Positions 20,495 through 29,767 of a stretch of 64,000 nucleotides of DNA are shown piece after piece. The position numbers and the translations under genes were made by a program. The notes beneath the pieces were generated by a model. The model did not search any database, was not told where the DNA came from, and was given only the letters and a program-made list of their open reading frames with translations. Each line of letters opens with the position of its first letter. The first letter of the stretch is position 1. Source of the DNA: Eubacteriaceae bacterium (GTDB taxonomy: Bacteria; Bacillota; Clostridia; Peptostreptococcales; Anaerovoracaceae); contig CABIXY010000003.1 of NCBI GenBank assembly GCA_902362805.1, positions 108,247 to 172,246 on the forward strand, written 5' to 3'.

Positions 20495-21645
20495 TGAAGG
20501 AAGAAAATTTAAAGAAGGTAGTAGAATTGCGGCATCGCTTACATGCGCATCCTGAATTGTCTTACCAGGAATATTGGACAAAAGATACTTTGATGGAGTT
20601 TCTTAAAGTATATACAAACCTGACACTATACGACAAGGGAAAATATTTTTATGCAGTTTACAGAAGCGATAACCGGAACAAAAGAGCCGCAATCGCATTT
20701 CGAGCTGACATTGACGGATTGCCTATAGAAGACCAAATTGAGGAACCATACCGATCCAAATTCCCAGGAATTGGTCATAAATGCGGTCATGACGGACACG
20801 CGGCGACCTTGTGTGGACTTGCTTTAGAAATCGACAGGATGAAACTGGACCGAGACGTGTATTTAATCTATCAGCATGCAGAGGAAACGGGACAGGGAGC
20901 GGCAGAGGCAAAAAGCTGTCTGATTGAAAATGAGGATATTGTGGAGATTTACGCCTATCATAACCAGACTGAAAGTGAGACTGGCGAAATTACAATTAGC
21001 AAAGGATGTAGCAATTGTGCGTCGAAAGGCATGACGATTAAGATGACGGGCACACCCACACATGCCAGTCTGCCCGAAAAAGGGAAAAACCCGGTGTTTG
21101 CCTTTGCCAGACTTGTATCAAAACTTCCTCAGATAGCAGATGCTAGGCGATATAAAGGTATTGTTCTCTGCACGGTAGTGCAGCTGTCTGTAGGGGAATA
21201 TGCCTTTGGTATCGCCGCAGATGCGGGTGTTTTACGTATGACTATTCGAGGTGAATATGAAGAGGAATTGAATCGAATGCGGTTAGAGATAATGGAATTT
21301 GCGAGAGAAGAGGCTGAAAAAGCGGGTGTAACCTGTCAATTCACCTTTGAAGACGAGTTCCCAGAAACAAGAAATGGAGAAAAATGTGCAGAGAAGGTGT
21401 TGAAGGCGGCAAAACTTCTCGGATATCGGACTGTTGAAAAAAAGGACGGACCTTATCGTGGCTCAGAGGATTTTGGTCACTTCTTGAAAATAAGGCCGGG
21501 AGCACTGTTCTTTGTCGGCAATGGGATCGACTGTCCATCGTTTCACACTGCCGCATACGATTTCAACGATGAGATTATTCCGTATGCAGTGGAATTATTT
21601 AAAAAATTGATTGTAATGGAGGGAGCAATAGATGAAGACGAGTAA
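20494..21645 (+). CDS. M20 family amidohydrolase (HipO/IAA-amino-acid hydrolase type)
   Basis: A 383-residue metal-dependent amidohydrolase. Motifs are FRADIDGLPI, GHKCGHDGHAATLCG (metal ligands Cys, His, Asp), YQHAEETGQGA with the base Glu, and HASLPEKGKNPV. This branch removes acyl groups from N-acyl amino acids and related amides (hippurate, indoleacetyl-amino acids), unlike the dipeptidase at 15583. Inside an operon with aconitase X and HMG-CoA reductase it is the best candidate to free a mevalonate-type acid from an amino compound. The exact amide is unknown. It overlaps the next gene by 14 bp. Confidence 0.88.
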   Translation: MKEENLKKVVELRHRLHAHPELSYQEYWTKDTLMEFLKVYTNLTLYDKGKYFYAVYRSDNRNKRAAIAFRADIDGLPIEDQIEEPYRSKFPGIGHKCGHDGHAATLCGLALEIDRMKLDRDVYLIYQHAEETGQGAAEAKSCLIENEDIVEIYAYHNQTESETGEITISKGCSNCASKGMTIKMTGTPTHASLPEKGKNPVFAFARLVSKLPQIADARRYKGIVLCTVVQLSVGEYAFGIAADAGVLRMTIRGEYEEELNRMRLEIMEFAREEAEKAGVTCQFTFEDEFPETRNGEKCAEKVLKAAKLLGYRTVEKKDGPYRGSEDFGHFLKIRPGALFFVGNGIDCPSFHTAAYDFNDEIIPYAVELFKKLIVMEGAIDEDE

Positions 21646-22903
21646 ATACAGCGGTTTCTACAAATTAAGCATCAGAGAGCGTCAGAGTGAGGTGGCCGAA
21701 TTTGCTACTCTCACAGAGGAAGAGAAAGAGACGATCTGCCGGAACGGCGCGCTCAGCCTCGATGCTGCAGACAGAATGATTGAAAACGCCGTCGGCATCA
21801 TGCCCGTTCCTCTCGGCGTAGCAGTCAATTTCTGCATCAATGGGAAAGATTATGTGATCCCCATGGCGACGGAGGAACCTTCCGTCATTGCCGCCGCCAG
21901 CAATATGGCGAGAATATGCAGAGGAAATGGGGGCTTTCAGACTTCCAATACAGGCGCCATGATGATCGCGCAGATACAAGCCGTGAATGTCAGCGACGTA
22001 CATGCCGCAAGGCTTAGGATTCTGGAGAACAAGAAGCGGCTGATAGAAATCGCCAATGCGAAGGATCCGTTCCTCATTCAGGTAGGCGGCGGTATGAAGG
22101 ACCTGGAGGTAAGGGTTGTCGAAACAGCCCTTGGCAAGATGGTAGTCACCCATATCCTCGTCGATACAAAGGACGCTATGGGAGCCAATACCGTCAATAC
22201 GATGGCGGAAGCACTGGCACCTTTGATCGAGGAATTGACAGGAGGGAAGGTTTATCTGCGGATTTTATCCAATCTGGCCGACCAAAGACTTGCCCGGGCG
22301 AGAGTGGAAATCGACAAAGAGGAATTGGGCGGCGAGGCTGTCGTGGACGCCATCATCTCTGCCTATGCCTTTGCAGAAGCAGATCCATATAGAGCGGCGA
22401 CTCATAACAAAGGCATTATGAATGGTATCGATGCAGTCGTCCTGGCTACGGGCAATGATACCAGAGCCATCGAATCCGGCGCCCACGCCTATGCGGCGAG
22501 AACGGGTCAGTACACGACGTTGACCACTTGGGAAAAAACGAAAAATGGCAATTTAGCAGGCTGTATTGAATTGCCCATGGCGGTGGGCTTAGTCGGCGGT
22601 GCTACCAAAGTCCACCCGGTGGCAAAACTGGCTGTGAAAATTCTGGGCGTACAATCAGCCGTCGAGCTGGGTGAAGTGATTGCCTGCGTCGGGTTGGCAC
22701 AGAACCTGGGCGCTATGAAAGCACTGGCTACAGAAGGAATACAGCGGGGACACATGTCGCTCCATGGGAAAAATGTAGCCGCCATGGCGGGTGTGCCGCA
22801 GGATATGGCTGATGCAGTCATACAGCAAATGATCAGTGAGAAAGCCGTCCGCATCGACCGGGCAAAAGAAATCATGAAGGAACTCACTGAGAAGAAAAAA
22901 TAA
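21632..22903 (+). CDS. mvaA: Hydroxymethylglutaryl-CoA reductase, degradative (class II)
   Basis: A 423-residue class II HMG-CoA reductase, which in the catabolic direction oxidises mevalonate with CoA and NAD(P)+ to HMG-CoA. The catalytic set known from Pseudomonas mevalonii is present: Glu in MATEEPS (81/82), Lys260 in ATHNKGIMNG, Asp276 in ATGNDTRA and His374 in RGHMSLHGKN. The cofactor loop is DAMGANTVNT (181-190). Its operon context (importer, amidohydrolase, lyase-like gene) supports a catabolic rather than isoprenoid role. The start at 21632 is preceded by GGAGGGAG and overlaps the amidohydrolase end. Confidence 0.95.
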   Translation: MKTSKYSGFYKLSIRERQSEVAEFATLTEEEKETICRNGALSLDAADRMIENAVGIMPVPLGVAVNFCINGKDYVIPMATEEPSVIAAASNMARICRGNGGFQTSNTGAMMIAQIQAVNVSDVHAARLRILENKKRLIEIANAKDPFLIQVGGGMKDLEVRVVETALGKMVVTHILVDTKDAMGANTVNTMAEALAPLIEELTGGKVYLRILSNLADQRLARARVEIDKEELGGEAVVDAIISAYAFAEADPYRAATHNKGIMNGIDAVVLATGNDTRAIESGAHAYAARTGQYTTLTTWEKTKNGNLAGCIELPMAVGLVGGATKVHPVAKLAVKILGVQSAVELGEVIACVGLAQNLGAMKALATEGIQRGHMSLHGKNVAAMAGVPQDMADAVIQQMISEKAVRIDRAKEIMKELTEKKK

Positions 22904-22923
22904 AGACAGAAAGGATGTTGACC

Positions 22924-23898
22924 ATGGGGAAAATAAAGCATATTGATGTCCTGGATGTGACTTTGCGAGACGGACTGCAGCATGAAGAAATTTTTGTCCC
23001 CACAGAGGCAAAATTGTACATAGCAAACCAGCTCATCAGCGCGGGATTTAAACATATCGAGGTGGGAACCTTCAGCCATGTGAAGTACGTGCCCCAGTTC
23101 AAGGATATCGAGGAGGTTTTGGAGGGCCTGCCCAAAAGAGACGACGTAGAGTATACGATTTTAGCTTTGAATACCAAAGCCTGCGAACGCGTGGCAGCGG
23201 CTCTGGACAAAGGTGCAAAAATAGACCGCGTGCTCTGCGGGCAGCTGGCGACCAGTGAGGCCTATGCGCGAAAGAACATGAACAGAACCCATGAAGAGCT
23301 GTTTGCAGAAGCAAAGAAGAATGTGAAGTTCCTGCACAGCATCGGAGTGAAGAAAGTGTTCGCCAACGTAGGAACCATATTCGGCTGTCCGGTGCAGGGC
23401 AAGGTCTCTTTGGAGAAGGCTTATGAATTCTGCGACAGGGTCTTCGATTTGGGCTTTGATGAAATTGAACATTCTGATACAGAGGGACTGGCGACGCCGG
23501 ATGCTGTTTATGAATACTTCACAAAAATATTTTCGTTATATCCGGACAGACGAATGCACAGTTTTCATTTACACGATGTGAGGGGCATGGGGCTGGCTGC
23601 GTATTATGCGGCCATGGAGGCAGGCGTGACAGCCTTTGATTGTACCTTGGGCGGTATCGGCGGCCAGGTAGCCAACATCGTTGACAAAGTCCCTTGTAAA
23701 GGCACGGGAGATTACTATTACAAAGATTGCCGCACGGGTTTGGTAGAAACATGCGACTTTGTTGGCATGCTGGATGTGATGAACATAGACACTGGTATTG
23801 ATACAGAAAAAACAATCAAAACATGCATCATGCTGGAGAAGATTTTGGGCAGAAGGCTAGACTCGTACCTGGCGGCTTTGGCGAGACAGGCGATATAG
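22924..23898 (+). CDS. HMG-CoA lyase-like DRE-TIM metallolyase lacking the usual loop Cys
   Basis: A 324-residue TIM-barrel lyase of the HMG-CoA lyase/isopropylmalate synthase superfamily. It has TLRDGLQHE (13-21, the DRE-type motif), EVGTFSHVKYVPQ and SFHLHDVRG with metal ligands His215 and His217. The mobile loop normally reads GGLGGCPYA with the catalytic Cys; here it is GGIGGQVAN (243-251), with Gln248 in place of Cys. Position after HMG-CoA reductase suggests cleavage of HMG-CoA to acetoacetate and acetyl-CoA, but the altered loop could mean a related substrate. I use ATG 22924 because AAAGG at 22910-22914 is too close to the ATG at 22915. Confidence 0.85.
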   Translation: MGKIKHIDVLDVTLRDGLQHEEIFVPTEAKLYIANQLISAGFKHIEVGTFSHVKYVPQFKDIEEVLEGLPKRDDVEYTILALNTKACERVAAALDKGAKIDRVLCGQLATSEAYARKNMNRTHEELFAEAKKNVKFLHSIGVKKVFANVGTIFGCPVQGKVSLEKAYEFCDRVFDLGFDEIEHSDTEGLATPDAVYEYFTKIFSLYPDRRMHSFHLHDVRGMGLAAYYAAMEAGVTAFDCTLGGIGGQVANIVDKVPCKGTGDYYYKDCRTGLVETCDFVGMLDVMNIDTGIDTEKTIKTCIMLEKILGRRLDSYLAALARQAI

Positions 23899-23984
23899 AA
23901 GCTGCGGCAGAAAGGAGTGAGAACGTAGATGCGAATCGCAGCAGAAACAGTTATTGCAGAAATGATGATAACAAGGAGAGAATT

Positions 23985-25646
23985 ATGAAAAAGAACTTTA
24001 AGAAGTTGCTAGTAGTAGTAACGGCAGCGGCAATGCTGGTTTCCCTATCTGCCTGCAGCGGCTCAGACAAAGGGAGCAATACAGGAAACAAAGGGAAAGA
24101 CTCTGTAACCTTTAATATCGACTGGCCGGCAGCCATCGATCCAGGTGTAGGAAGTAAATCGGCGGACACCATTGCCATGCTCAACCTCTATGATAGTTTG
24201 ACCTATCCAAACACAGATGGTTCAGTAGAGCCGTTACTTGCCAGCAAGTGGGACGTAAATGACAGCAGCACGGAGTATACCTTCCATTTGAACAAAGCTG
24301 CGAAATTCCACAGCGGAAATGCAGTGAAGGCCAGCGATGTCAAGTTCAGTATGGACAGACTGATCACCATGGGAGAGGGTTACGCCTATCTATTTACAGA
24401 TCTGCTGAAGTCCACAGAGGCAGTAGACGACCAGACTGTGAAATTCACCTTGAATTCACCCTCAGGTACTTTCCCAAACATGTTGATCAGACTTTATGTT
24501 CTGGAAGAGGATCTGGTCATGAAAAACCTGGACACCAGCAAAGATACCTACGGGCAAATGGGTGATTACGGCAAGACCTGGCTGCAGACCAATGACGCAG
24601 GATCTGGCCCGTATAAAGTGAAGGAGATGCGTACAGAAGACTCCCTGACCATGGAAAAGAGCGAGGATTATTGGCAGGGCTGGGATCAATATGCCGGTGC
24701 GCCAACCACAGCTGTGATGATGGGAAATCTGGACGGTACCACAGTCCGCACGATGATTACGAGAGATGAACTGGATTTGACCGATGATACGCAGACTAAT
24801 GAGTCACTGAAAGCTATGACGAAAGCCAACGGCGTTGAATTGGTCAGAACACAGACCGGCAACAATTTCAATATCGCGCTGAACACAAAATCAGCGCCGA
24901 CTGACGACATTCATGTCAGAAAGGCCATGGCTTATGCCCTCGATTACGATCAGGTCTGTGAGAGCATCTATCCGGGCAGCACAAAGGCTACAGGACCGAT
25001 TTTGGCAGGGATTGCCGGCTCCTTGGACACGAACCCATATGCCTATGATCTGGACAAGGCAAAAGCAGAATTGAAACAGTCGAAGTATTACGATGACCTG
25101 ATCAGTGGAAAGAAGAAAATTACCCTGACCTATTGCTCTGAAGGCGGAGACAATCAAGAGAAGTTAGCGCTGCTGATGCAGTCGGGTCTTGATAAAATCG
25201 GCGTGACTTGTGAAATCGCAGGGAAACCCTTCGCAACGATGATGACCGATGCCGCTACTGTAGAAACCACACCAAACGCAGCCTTCGTAGTATTTGCCGG
25301 TCCATATCTGGACGGCGGTGTGTTCTTGAAATCCAGATATCACTCTTCTTCCTGCGGTTCTTGGGAGCAGATGGAGTGGCTGCAAAGTGATAAAATTGAC
25401 AAAGAAATCACCGATGCCATGGCAATTGCTGATGAAAAGGAGAGGACGGCTGCATATGAAAAGATTTCTGAGGAACTAATTGACCTATGTCCTACCATCT
25501 GGGTCGGTGATATTGCCTCTAGCTTTGCCTACAGATCAGACAATATCGTTAAACTTCCAGTAGCAGAAAAATTCGCATCAGGAAAATCTTTCGTATATGC
25601 CGGCGGGTACTCTTACTATCTGAGAGAATTTGAAGTGAAAAAATAG
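23985..25646 (+). CDS. ABC transporter substrate-binding lipoprotein, OppA/DppA type
   Basis: A 553-residue extracellular solute-binding protein of the peptide/nickel family (SBP_bac_5). The signal peptide ends in the lipobox LSAC with Cys24 as the lipidated residue, followed by a short Ser/Gly/Asn/Lys linker. The family segment KWDVNDSSTEYTFHLNKAAK and the ...KASDVKFSMDRL region are clear. The start is ATG 23985 behind AAGGAGAG; a longer frame from 23823 runs over the lyase gene and has no signal. It should capture the operon's substrate and feed the permease encoded just downstream. Confidence 0.93.
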   Translation: MKKNFKKLLVVVTAAAMLVSLSACSGSDKGSNTGNKGKDSVTFNIDWPAAIDPGVGSKSADTIAMLNLYDSLTYPNTDGSVEPLLASKWDVNDSSTEYTFHLNKAAKFHSGNAVKASDVKFSMDRLITMGEGYAYLFTDLLKSTEAVDDQTVKFTLNSPSGTFPNMLIRLYVLEEDLVMKNLDTSKDTYGQMGDYGKTWLQTNDAGSGPYKVKEMRTEDSLTMEKSEDYWQGWDQYAGAPTTAVMMGNLDGTTVRTMITRDELDLTDDTQTNESLKAMTKANGVELVRTQTGNNFNIALNTKSAPTDDIHVRKAMAYALDYDQVCESIYPGSTKATGPILAGIAGSLDTNPYAYDLDKAKAELKQSKYYDDLISGKKKITLTYCSEGGDNQEKLALLMQSGLDKIGVTCEIAGKPFATMMTDAATVETTPNAAFVVFAGPYLDGGVFLKSRYHSSSCGSWEQMEWLQSDKIDKEITDAMAIADEKERTAAYEKISEELIDLCPTIWVGDIASSFAYRSDNIVKLPVAEKFASGKSFVYAGGYSYYLREFEVKK

Positions 25647-25663
25647 TGGCTGTCAGCATCATC

Positions 25664-25698
25664 ACACAGGACAGGGGAGATGCTCGCCTGTCCTGTGT
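25664..25698 (+). other. Stem-loop between binding-protein and permease genes
   Basis: A perfect 12-bp inverted repeat (ACACAGGACAGG, 25664-25675, and its complement, 25687-25698) in the 75-bp gap. It is followed by A, not T, so it is not a plus-strand terminator. Such stems after binding-protein genes commonly protect upstream mRNA from decay, so that the binding protein is made in excess. Confidence 0.65.
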
Positions 25699-25721
25699 AA
25701 AAAAATTACGAAGGAGGATCT

Positions 25722-26729
25722 ATGACTATTAAAATTATAAAACGGATACTATCATACATCCTTGTGCTATTTGGGTTATCAGTCTTGATCTTTGTCATCG
25801 TCAGGGTGATGCCCGGAGATACTGCGCGCATGGCGCTGGGCGCCAGAGCGCCCGAATCGGCGGTTGCCGCTTTGAGCCAGGAGATGCGCCTCGATCAGCC
25901 CATCGTCGTACAGTATGGTTATTGGCTAAAGGACATGGTAAGTGGAGATTTCGGAGAGTCCATCATTACCAAGCGTCCAGTATCGCAAGATATCATGAGC
26001 TATCTGCCGGCGACTGCGGAACTGGCCATTATCGCAGCGCTGCTGCTCATCATTTTCGGATTGATTCTCGGTGTCATTTCAACGAAGTATGCGGGCAAGT
26101 GGCAGGACGCGATCATCAGAGTTTCTTCCTATTTTGGAATTGTGGCGCCTGCCTTCTTATGGGCGGTGTTTGCCATGCTGGTATTTGCTTATATCTTTCC
26201 GATACTGCCCATATCCGGTCGCATCAGCGCCGGGTTCAGCCCGCCGCCAACCGTGACAGGTATGTATGTTTTGGACTACATATTGGCAGGAGATTTGGCG
26301 GGAGCCTGGGACGCGTTTAAGCATATCATCATGCCGTCAGTCGTCCTCTCTTTTGCCGGCATCAGTCAAGCCGCTAGAATTACCCGTTCCAGCATGATCG
26401 AGAATACGGAAAAGCCTTATGCATTTGCAGAGAGAGCCTACGGAATTCCCGAAAATAAGATTTTGTTCAAGTATCTGCTCAAGCCGTCGATGAATTCGAC
26501 CATCACCACCATGTCTTTAGATATCGCAGGCATCTTTGGCAGCGCCTATCTGGTAGAACAGATTTTCGGCTTTCCGGGGCTTTCTAACTACGGACTGCAG
26601 GCGATGATGAACAAAGACGTATTCGCTGTTTCGGCTGTTATCATGGTGGACGGCTTAATCATACTGGTCTTTAATATCATCTCTGATATGGTCATACGCT
26701 GGCTTGATCCGCGGGCAAGACTATCGTAA
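25722..26729 (+). CDS. ABC transporter permease, OppB/DppB type
   Basis: A 335-residue inner membrane permease with one N-terminal helix, an extracytoplasmic loop and five more helices. The region ARITRSSMIENTEKPYAFAE (about 225-245) is the EAA-type loop that docks to the ATPases. MPGDTARMALG and SITKRPV-type segments are typical of DppB. It has a GGAGG ribosome binding site. It forms the channel with the next gene product. Confidence 0.93.
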   Translation: MTIKIIKRILSYILVLFGLSVLIFVIVRVMPGDTARMALGARAPESAVAALSQEMRLDQPIVVQYGYWLKDMVSGDFGESIITKRPVSQDIMSYLPATAELAIIAALLLIIFGLILGVISTKYAGKWQDAIIRVSSYFGIVAPAFLWAVFAMLVFAYIFPILPISGRISAGFSPPPTVTGMYVLDYILAGDLAGAWDAFKHIIMPSVVLSFAGISQAARITRSSMIENTEKPYAFAERAYGIPENKILFKYLLKPSMNSTITTMSLDIAGIFGSAYLVEQIFGFPGLSNYGLQAMMNKDVFAVSAVIMVDGLIILVFNIISDMVIRWLDPRARLS

Positions 26730-26752
26730 CCAGCAGAAAGGAGAACAAAACA

Positions 26753-27667
26753 ATGAACAAGGAAAGTTACATCATCGATGTTTCCTCGGTAGATACGAGC
26801 AGGCTTCCAAAGAAAAATCACCTAGAAAACGCCAGGAAACTGTGGTATAAGTTCTCGCTCAACAAGGTTTCGGTTGCCGGCCTTGCCATCATACTGATTA
26901 TCTTATTCGTAGCAGTATTTTATGAATTCATAGCCCCCTATCCGGAAGACATCGGATCAGTGGTAAAATTCAATGAAGCCAATCAGGGACCGTCTCTTTC
27001 GCACCTGATGGGGACGGATACGACGGGCAGAGATATCTTTAGCCGTATCTGCTATGCTTTCCGCGGCGCTTTTACCATGGGAATCGGCTGTCTGGCCGTC
27101 GTAGTGCCCCTGGGAGGAATCCTGGGATTAATTGCCGGCTACTTCAACGGCAAGTTTGTATCTAATTTCATCATGCGCCTGGCAGATGTATTTCTGGCGC
27201 TGCCTGCCCTGATCCTGGTCATGTGCGTATCGTCCATCATGAAACCGACTTTGATGAATGCGATGCTGGCGTTGTGTGTATCCTGGTGGCCTTGGTATAC
27301 CAGGCTTGTAAATAACATCGTAGTTTCCTCGAGAAATGAAGTGTACATCAGGGCTGCAGAGGTGACCGGTGCCAGCAACGCCCATATTCTGTTCCGAGAG
27401 ATATTACCCAATGCCCTGGGACCTGTGCTGACGAAGGTCACCTTGGACATGGGATGGGCAATCATGGCTGGAGCCACCCTGAGTTATCTTGGAATGGGAG
27501 AACAGCCGCCGACACCATCTCTTGGCGCAATGGTATCTGATGGCGTAGCCTACCTGCCGGATCAATGGTGGATGTCCATTTTCCCAGCCCTTGCAATCAT
27601 GCTGATCGTACTGGGCTTCAACTTAGCAGGGGATGGAATCAAGGATATGCTCTCGGACAATGAATAA
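26753..27667 (+). CDS. ABC transporter permease, OppC/DppC type
   Basis: A 304-residue second permease subunit. It has the OppC_N region (about 25-75), the motif MGTDTTGRDIFSR and the EAA loop VYIRAAEVTGASNAHILFRE, followed by GATLSYLGMGEQPPTPSLG, all typical of DppC/OppC. It has about six helices. The start ATG 26753 lies behind AAAGGAG. Confidence 0.94.
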   Translation: MNKESYIIDVSSVDTSRLPKKNHLENARKLWYKFSLNKVSVAGLAIILIILFVAVFYEFIAPYPEDIGSVVKFNEANQGPSLSHLMGTDTTGRDIFSRICYAFRGAFTMGIGCLAVVVPLGGILGLIAGYFNGKFVSNFIMRLADVFLALPALILVMCVSSIMKPTLMNAMLALCVSWWPWYTRLVNNIVVSSRNEVYIRAAEVTGASNAHILFREILPNALGPVLTKVTLDMGWAIMAGATLSYLGMGEQPPTPSLGAMVSDGVAYLPDQWWMSIFPALAIMLIVLGFNLAGDGIKDMLSDNE

Positions 27668-27680
27668 AGGAGGAAAGAAA

Positions 27681-28772
27681 ATGGATACAAAGAATAAGGC
27701 GGATTTAATTGTGGATTTAAAAGATCTCTATGTCTCTTTTCGCACCTTCAAAGGTTACACGAAAGTTCTCAATGGGGTAAATCTCCATGTGAAACGCCGT
27801 GAAAAAATCAGCATTGTCGGAGAGACTGGCTGCGGGAAGACGACGACGGTGTACGCCATCGCACAAATTCTAGCCAGACAGGCCAGAGTGGATCAGGGAG
27901 AGGTGTACTTCCAAGGTGACAACGTGCTGAAAATGAATAAAAAAGAACTGAAAAAATTGAGAGAGAAGGGGATTTCCATCATCTTTCAGGATCCAATCGC
28001 TTCTTTGAATCCTGTATTTACCGTAGGAAACCAGATGAAAGAAATCGTCGGTTATTCTGGTATCGAAGGGGCAAAGGACAAAAATGTACAGACCGAAAAA
28101 ACCATTGCCGCATTGAGAGAGACCCAGCTCCCTGATCCTGAGCGGATCATGGACAGCTATCCCTTTCAGCTGTCGGGCGGCATGAGACAGAGAATCTGTA
28201 TCGCCATGTCCCTTGCTACGCCAAGAGACTTGGTCATCGCCGACGAGCCGACAACGAATCTGGATGTAACCATACAGGATCAGGTGCTCAAGACCCTCAA
28301 GCAGAGAGTGGAGGAGAAAGAGAGCTCTCTCATATTGATAACCCACTCTCTGGGAGTAGCGAGGATGATGGCTGATCGAATCTATGTGATGTATGCGGGC
28401 AACATGGTAGAGGTTGCAAAGTCTGAGGATTTGTTCTGCGAATACTTTCATCCCTACACCAAAGGATTGATGGGCTGCGTGCCAAAACTCTCCGGAGGAG
28501 GCATTTCAACGGGCATACCAGGGCATCTTCCCAGCTATATGGATCCGCCGAAGGGGTGCCGGTTTGCACCCAGATGCCCGCATGCCACAGAGCGGTGCAG
28601 GCAGTCCCAGCCGCCGCTGTACGAAGTGAGGCCGGAGCATTTTGTCGCATGCTATCTGTACGACGCGTTCCAGACCAGCCAAAGGCTGGGGAACGCCAGC
28701 ATAAATTCTGCCAAGCAGCTCGACAATATCTCACTGGGCAGAATGTCATACGACGCGAGGAGGAGCGAGTAG
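27681..28772 (+). CDS. ABC transporter ATP-binding protein, OppD/DppD type
   Basis: A 363-residue ATPase with Walker A GETGCGKTT, signature LSGGMRQRI, Walker B LVIADEPTTNLD and switch His in LILITHSLG. The C-terminal oligopeptide-transporter region has the Cys pattern GCRFAPRCPHATERC, which in related DppD proteins can hold an iron-sulfur cluster. The start is ATG 27681 with AAAGGAGG; an in-frame start at 27633 lies inside the permease gene. It pairs with the next gene product. Confidence 0.94.
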   Translation: MDTKNKADLIVDLKDLYVSFRTFKGYTKVLNGVNLHVKRREKISIVGETGCGKTTTVYAIAQILARQARVDQGEVYFQGDNVLKMNKKELKKLREKGISIIFQDPIASLNPVFTVGNQMKEIVGYSGIEGAKDKNVQTEKTIAALRETQLPDPERIMDSYPFQLSGGMRQRICIAMSLATPRDLVIADEPTTNLDVTIQDQVLKTLKQRVEEKESSLILITHSLGVARMMADRIYVMYAGNMVEVAKSEDLFCEYFHPYTKGLMGCVPKLSGGGISTGIPGHLPSYMDPPKGCRFAPRCPHATERCRQSQPPLYEVRPEHFVACYLYDAFQTSQRLGNASINSAKQLDNISLGRMSYDARRSE

Positions 28773-29765
28773 ATGGAAAAGAAGAGTAACGAATATGTCC
28801 TGGAAGTGACGGATTTAAAGAAATATTTTCCTGTACGCGGCGAGAAAGAACAGTTTGTGAAAGCGATAGACGGCATAAACTTCAGACTGAAGGCAGGCGA
28901 AACTCTGGGCCTGGTAGGAGAATCGGGTTCCGGCAAGAGTACCACTGCCTACAATGTCATCGGTATGGAGGAGATGACAGGAGGGCAGGTTCTCTTTAAA
29001 GGTCAGGATATCAGCATGCCTCTGGCAAAACGTCCCCTGGAACTGAAGAAGGAAATTCAAATCGTCTTTCAAGATCCGGGGACGTCTTTAAACCCACAGC
29101 GAAATATCTATGACATCTTGTCCCTGCCCTTGAAGGTGCACAAAGTCTGCGGGGCCGGTGAATATGTAAAGTATGTAGCGCGGCTGATGGATATTGTAGA
29201 ACTGCCTTATGAATATATGTATAAATATCCGTCGACCCTCAGTGGCGGCGAGCGGCAGATGGTGGCCATCGCAAGAGCACTTGCGACAAATCCGTCCATG
29301 ATGATTCTGGATGAGCCGACCAGCGCCTTGGATGTGTCAGTTCAAGCGAAGATTATCAATACCTTGTTGAAACTGCAGAAGGAACTGAATCTGACCTATT
29401 TGTTCATCACCCACGATCTTAGCCTGATGCGCAATGTATCCAGCAGGGTAGCAATCATGTACTTAGGGAAGGTTGCTGAAATCGCTCCGACGGAAAGCTT
29501 TTTTCAAAACCCGCAGCACCCGTATACGAAGATGCTGCTGTCATCGATTCCTGTCGTTACCGAAGCAGAGGAGGCGCTGAAACCCTCACAGGTTCACTCT
29601 GAAGGTGAAATACCTAGCCCGGTCAATGTGCCGCAAGGGTGCAGTTTCAATACCAGATGTCCTTTTGCTATGGAAATCTGCAGAGAGGTAGATCCGCAAA
29701 TGGTGACCTATGACACGGATCATACGGTCAGATGTCACCTGTGCAGACCGAAAATGGAGGAGTAG
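28773..29765 (+). CDS. ABC transporter ATP-binding protein, OppF/DppF type
   Basis: A 330-residue ATPase beginning directly after the stop of the previous gene. It has Walker A GESGSGKST, signature LSGGERQMV, Walker B MMILDEPTSALDV and LFITHDLSL. The C-terminal Cys pattern GCSFNTRCPFAMEIC is typical of oligopeptide ATPases. Together with the preceding subunit it makes the heterodimeric motor of the importer. Confidence 0.94.
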   Translation: MEKKSNEYVLEVTDLKKYFPVRGEKEQFVKAIDGINFRLKAGETLGLVGESGSGKSTTAYNVIGMEEMTGGQVLFKGQDISMPLAKRPLELKKEIQIVFQDPGTSLNPQRNIYDILSLPLKVHKVCGAGEYVKYVARLMDIVELPYEYMYKYPSTLSGGERQMVAIARALATNPSMMILDEPTSALDVSVQAKIINTLLKLQKELNLTYLFITHDLSLMRNVSSRVAIMYLGKVAEIAPTESFFQNPQHPYTKMLLSSIPVVTEAEEALKPSQVHSEGEIPSPVNVPQGCSFNTRCPFAMEICREVDPQMVTYDTDHTVRCHLCRPKMEE

Positions 29766-29767
29766 AG

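Noticed and set aside
25687-25705. A terminator between the binding-protein and permease genes
   Set aside because: The perfect stem is followed by A residues on the plus strand, not T, so it would not terminate the operon.
27633-27680. Earlier start for the OppD-type ATPase
   Set aside because: It lies within the permease gene; ATG 27681 has AAAGGAGG at ideal distance.
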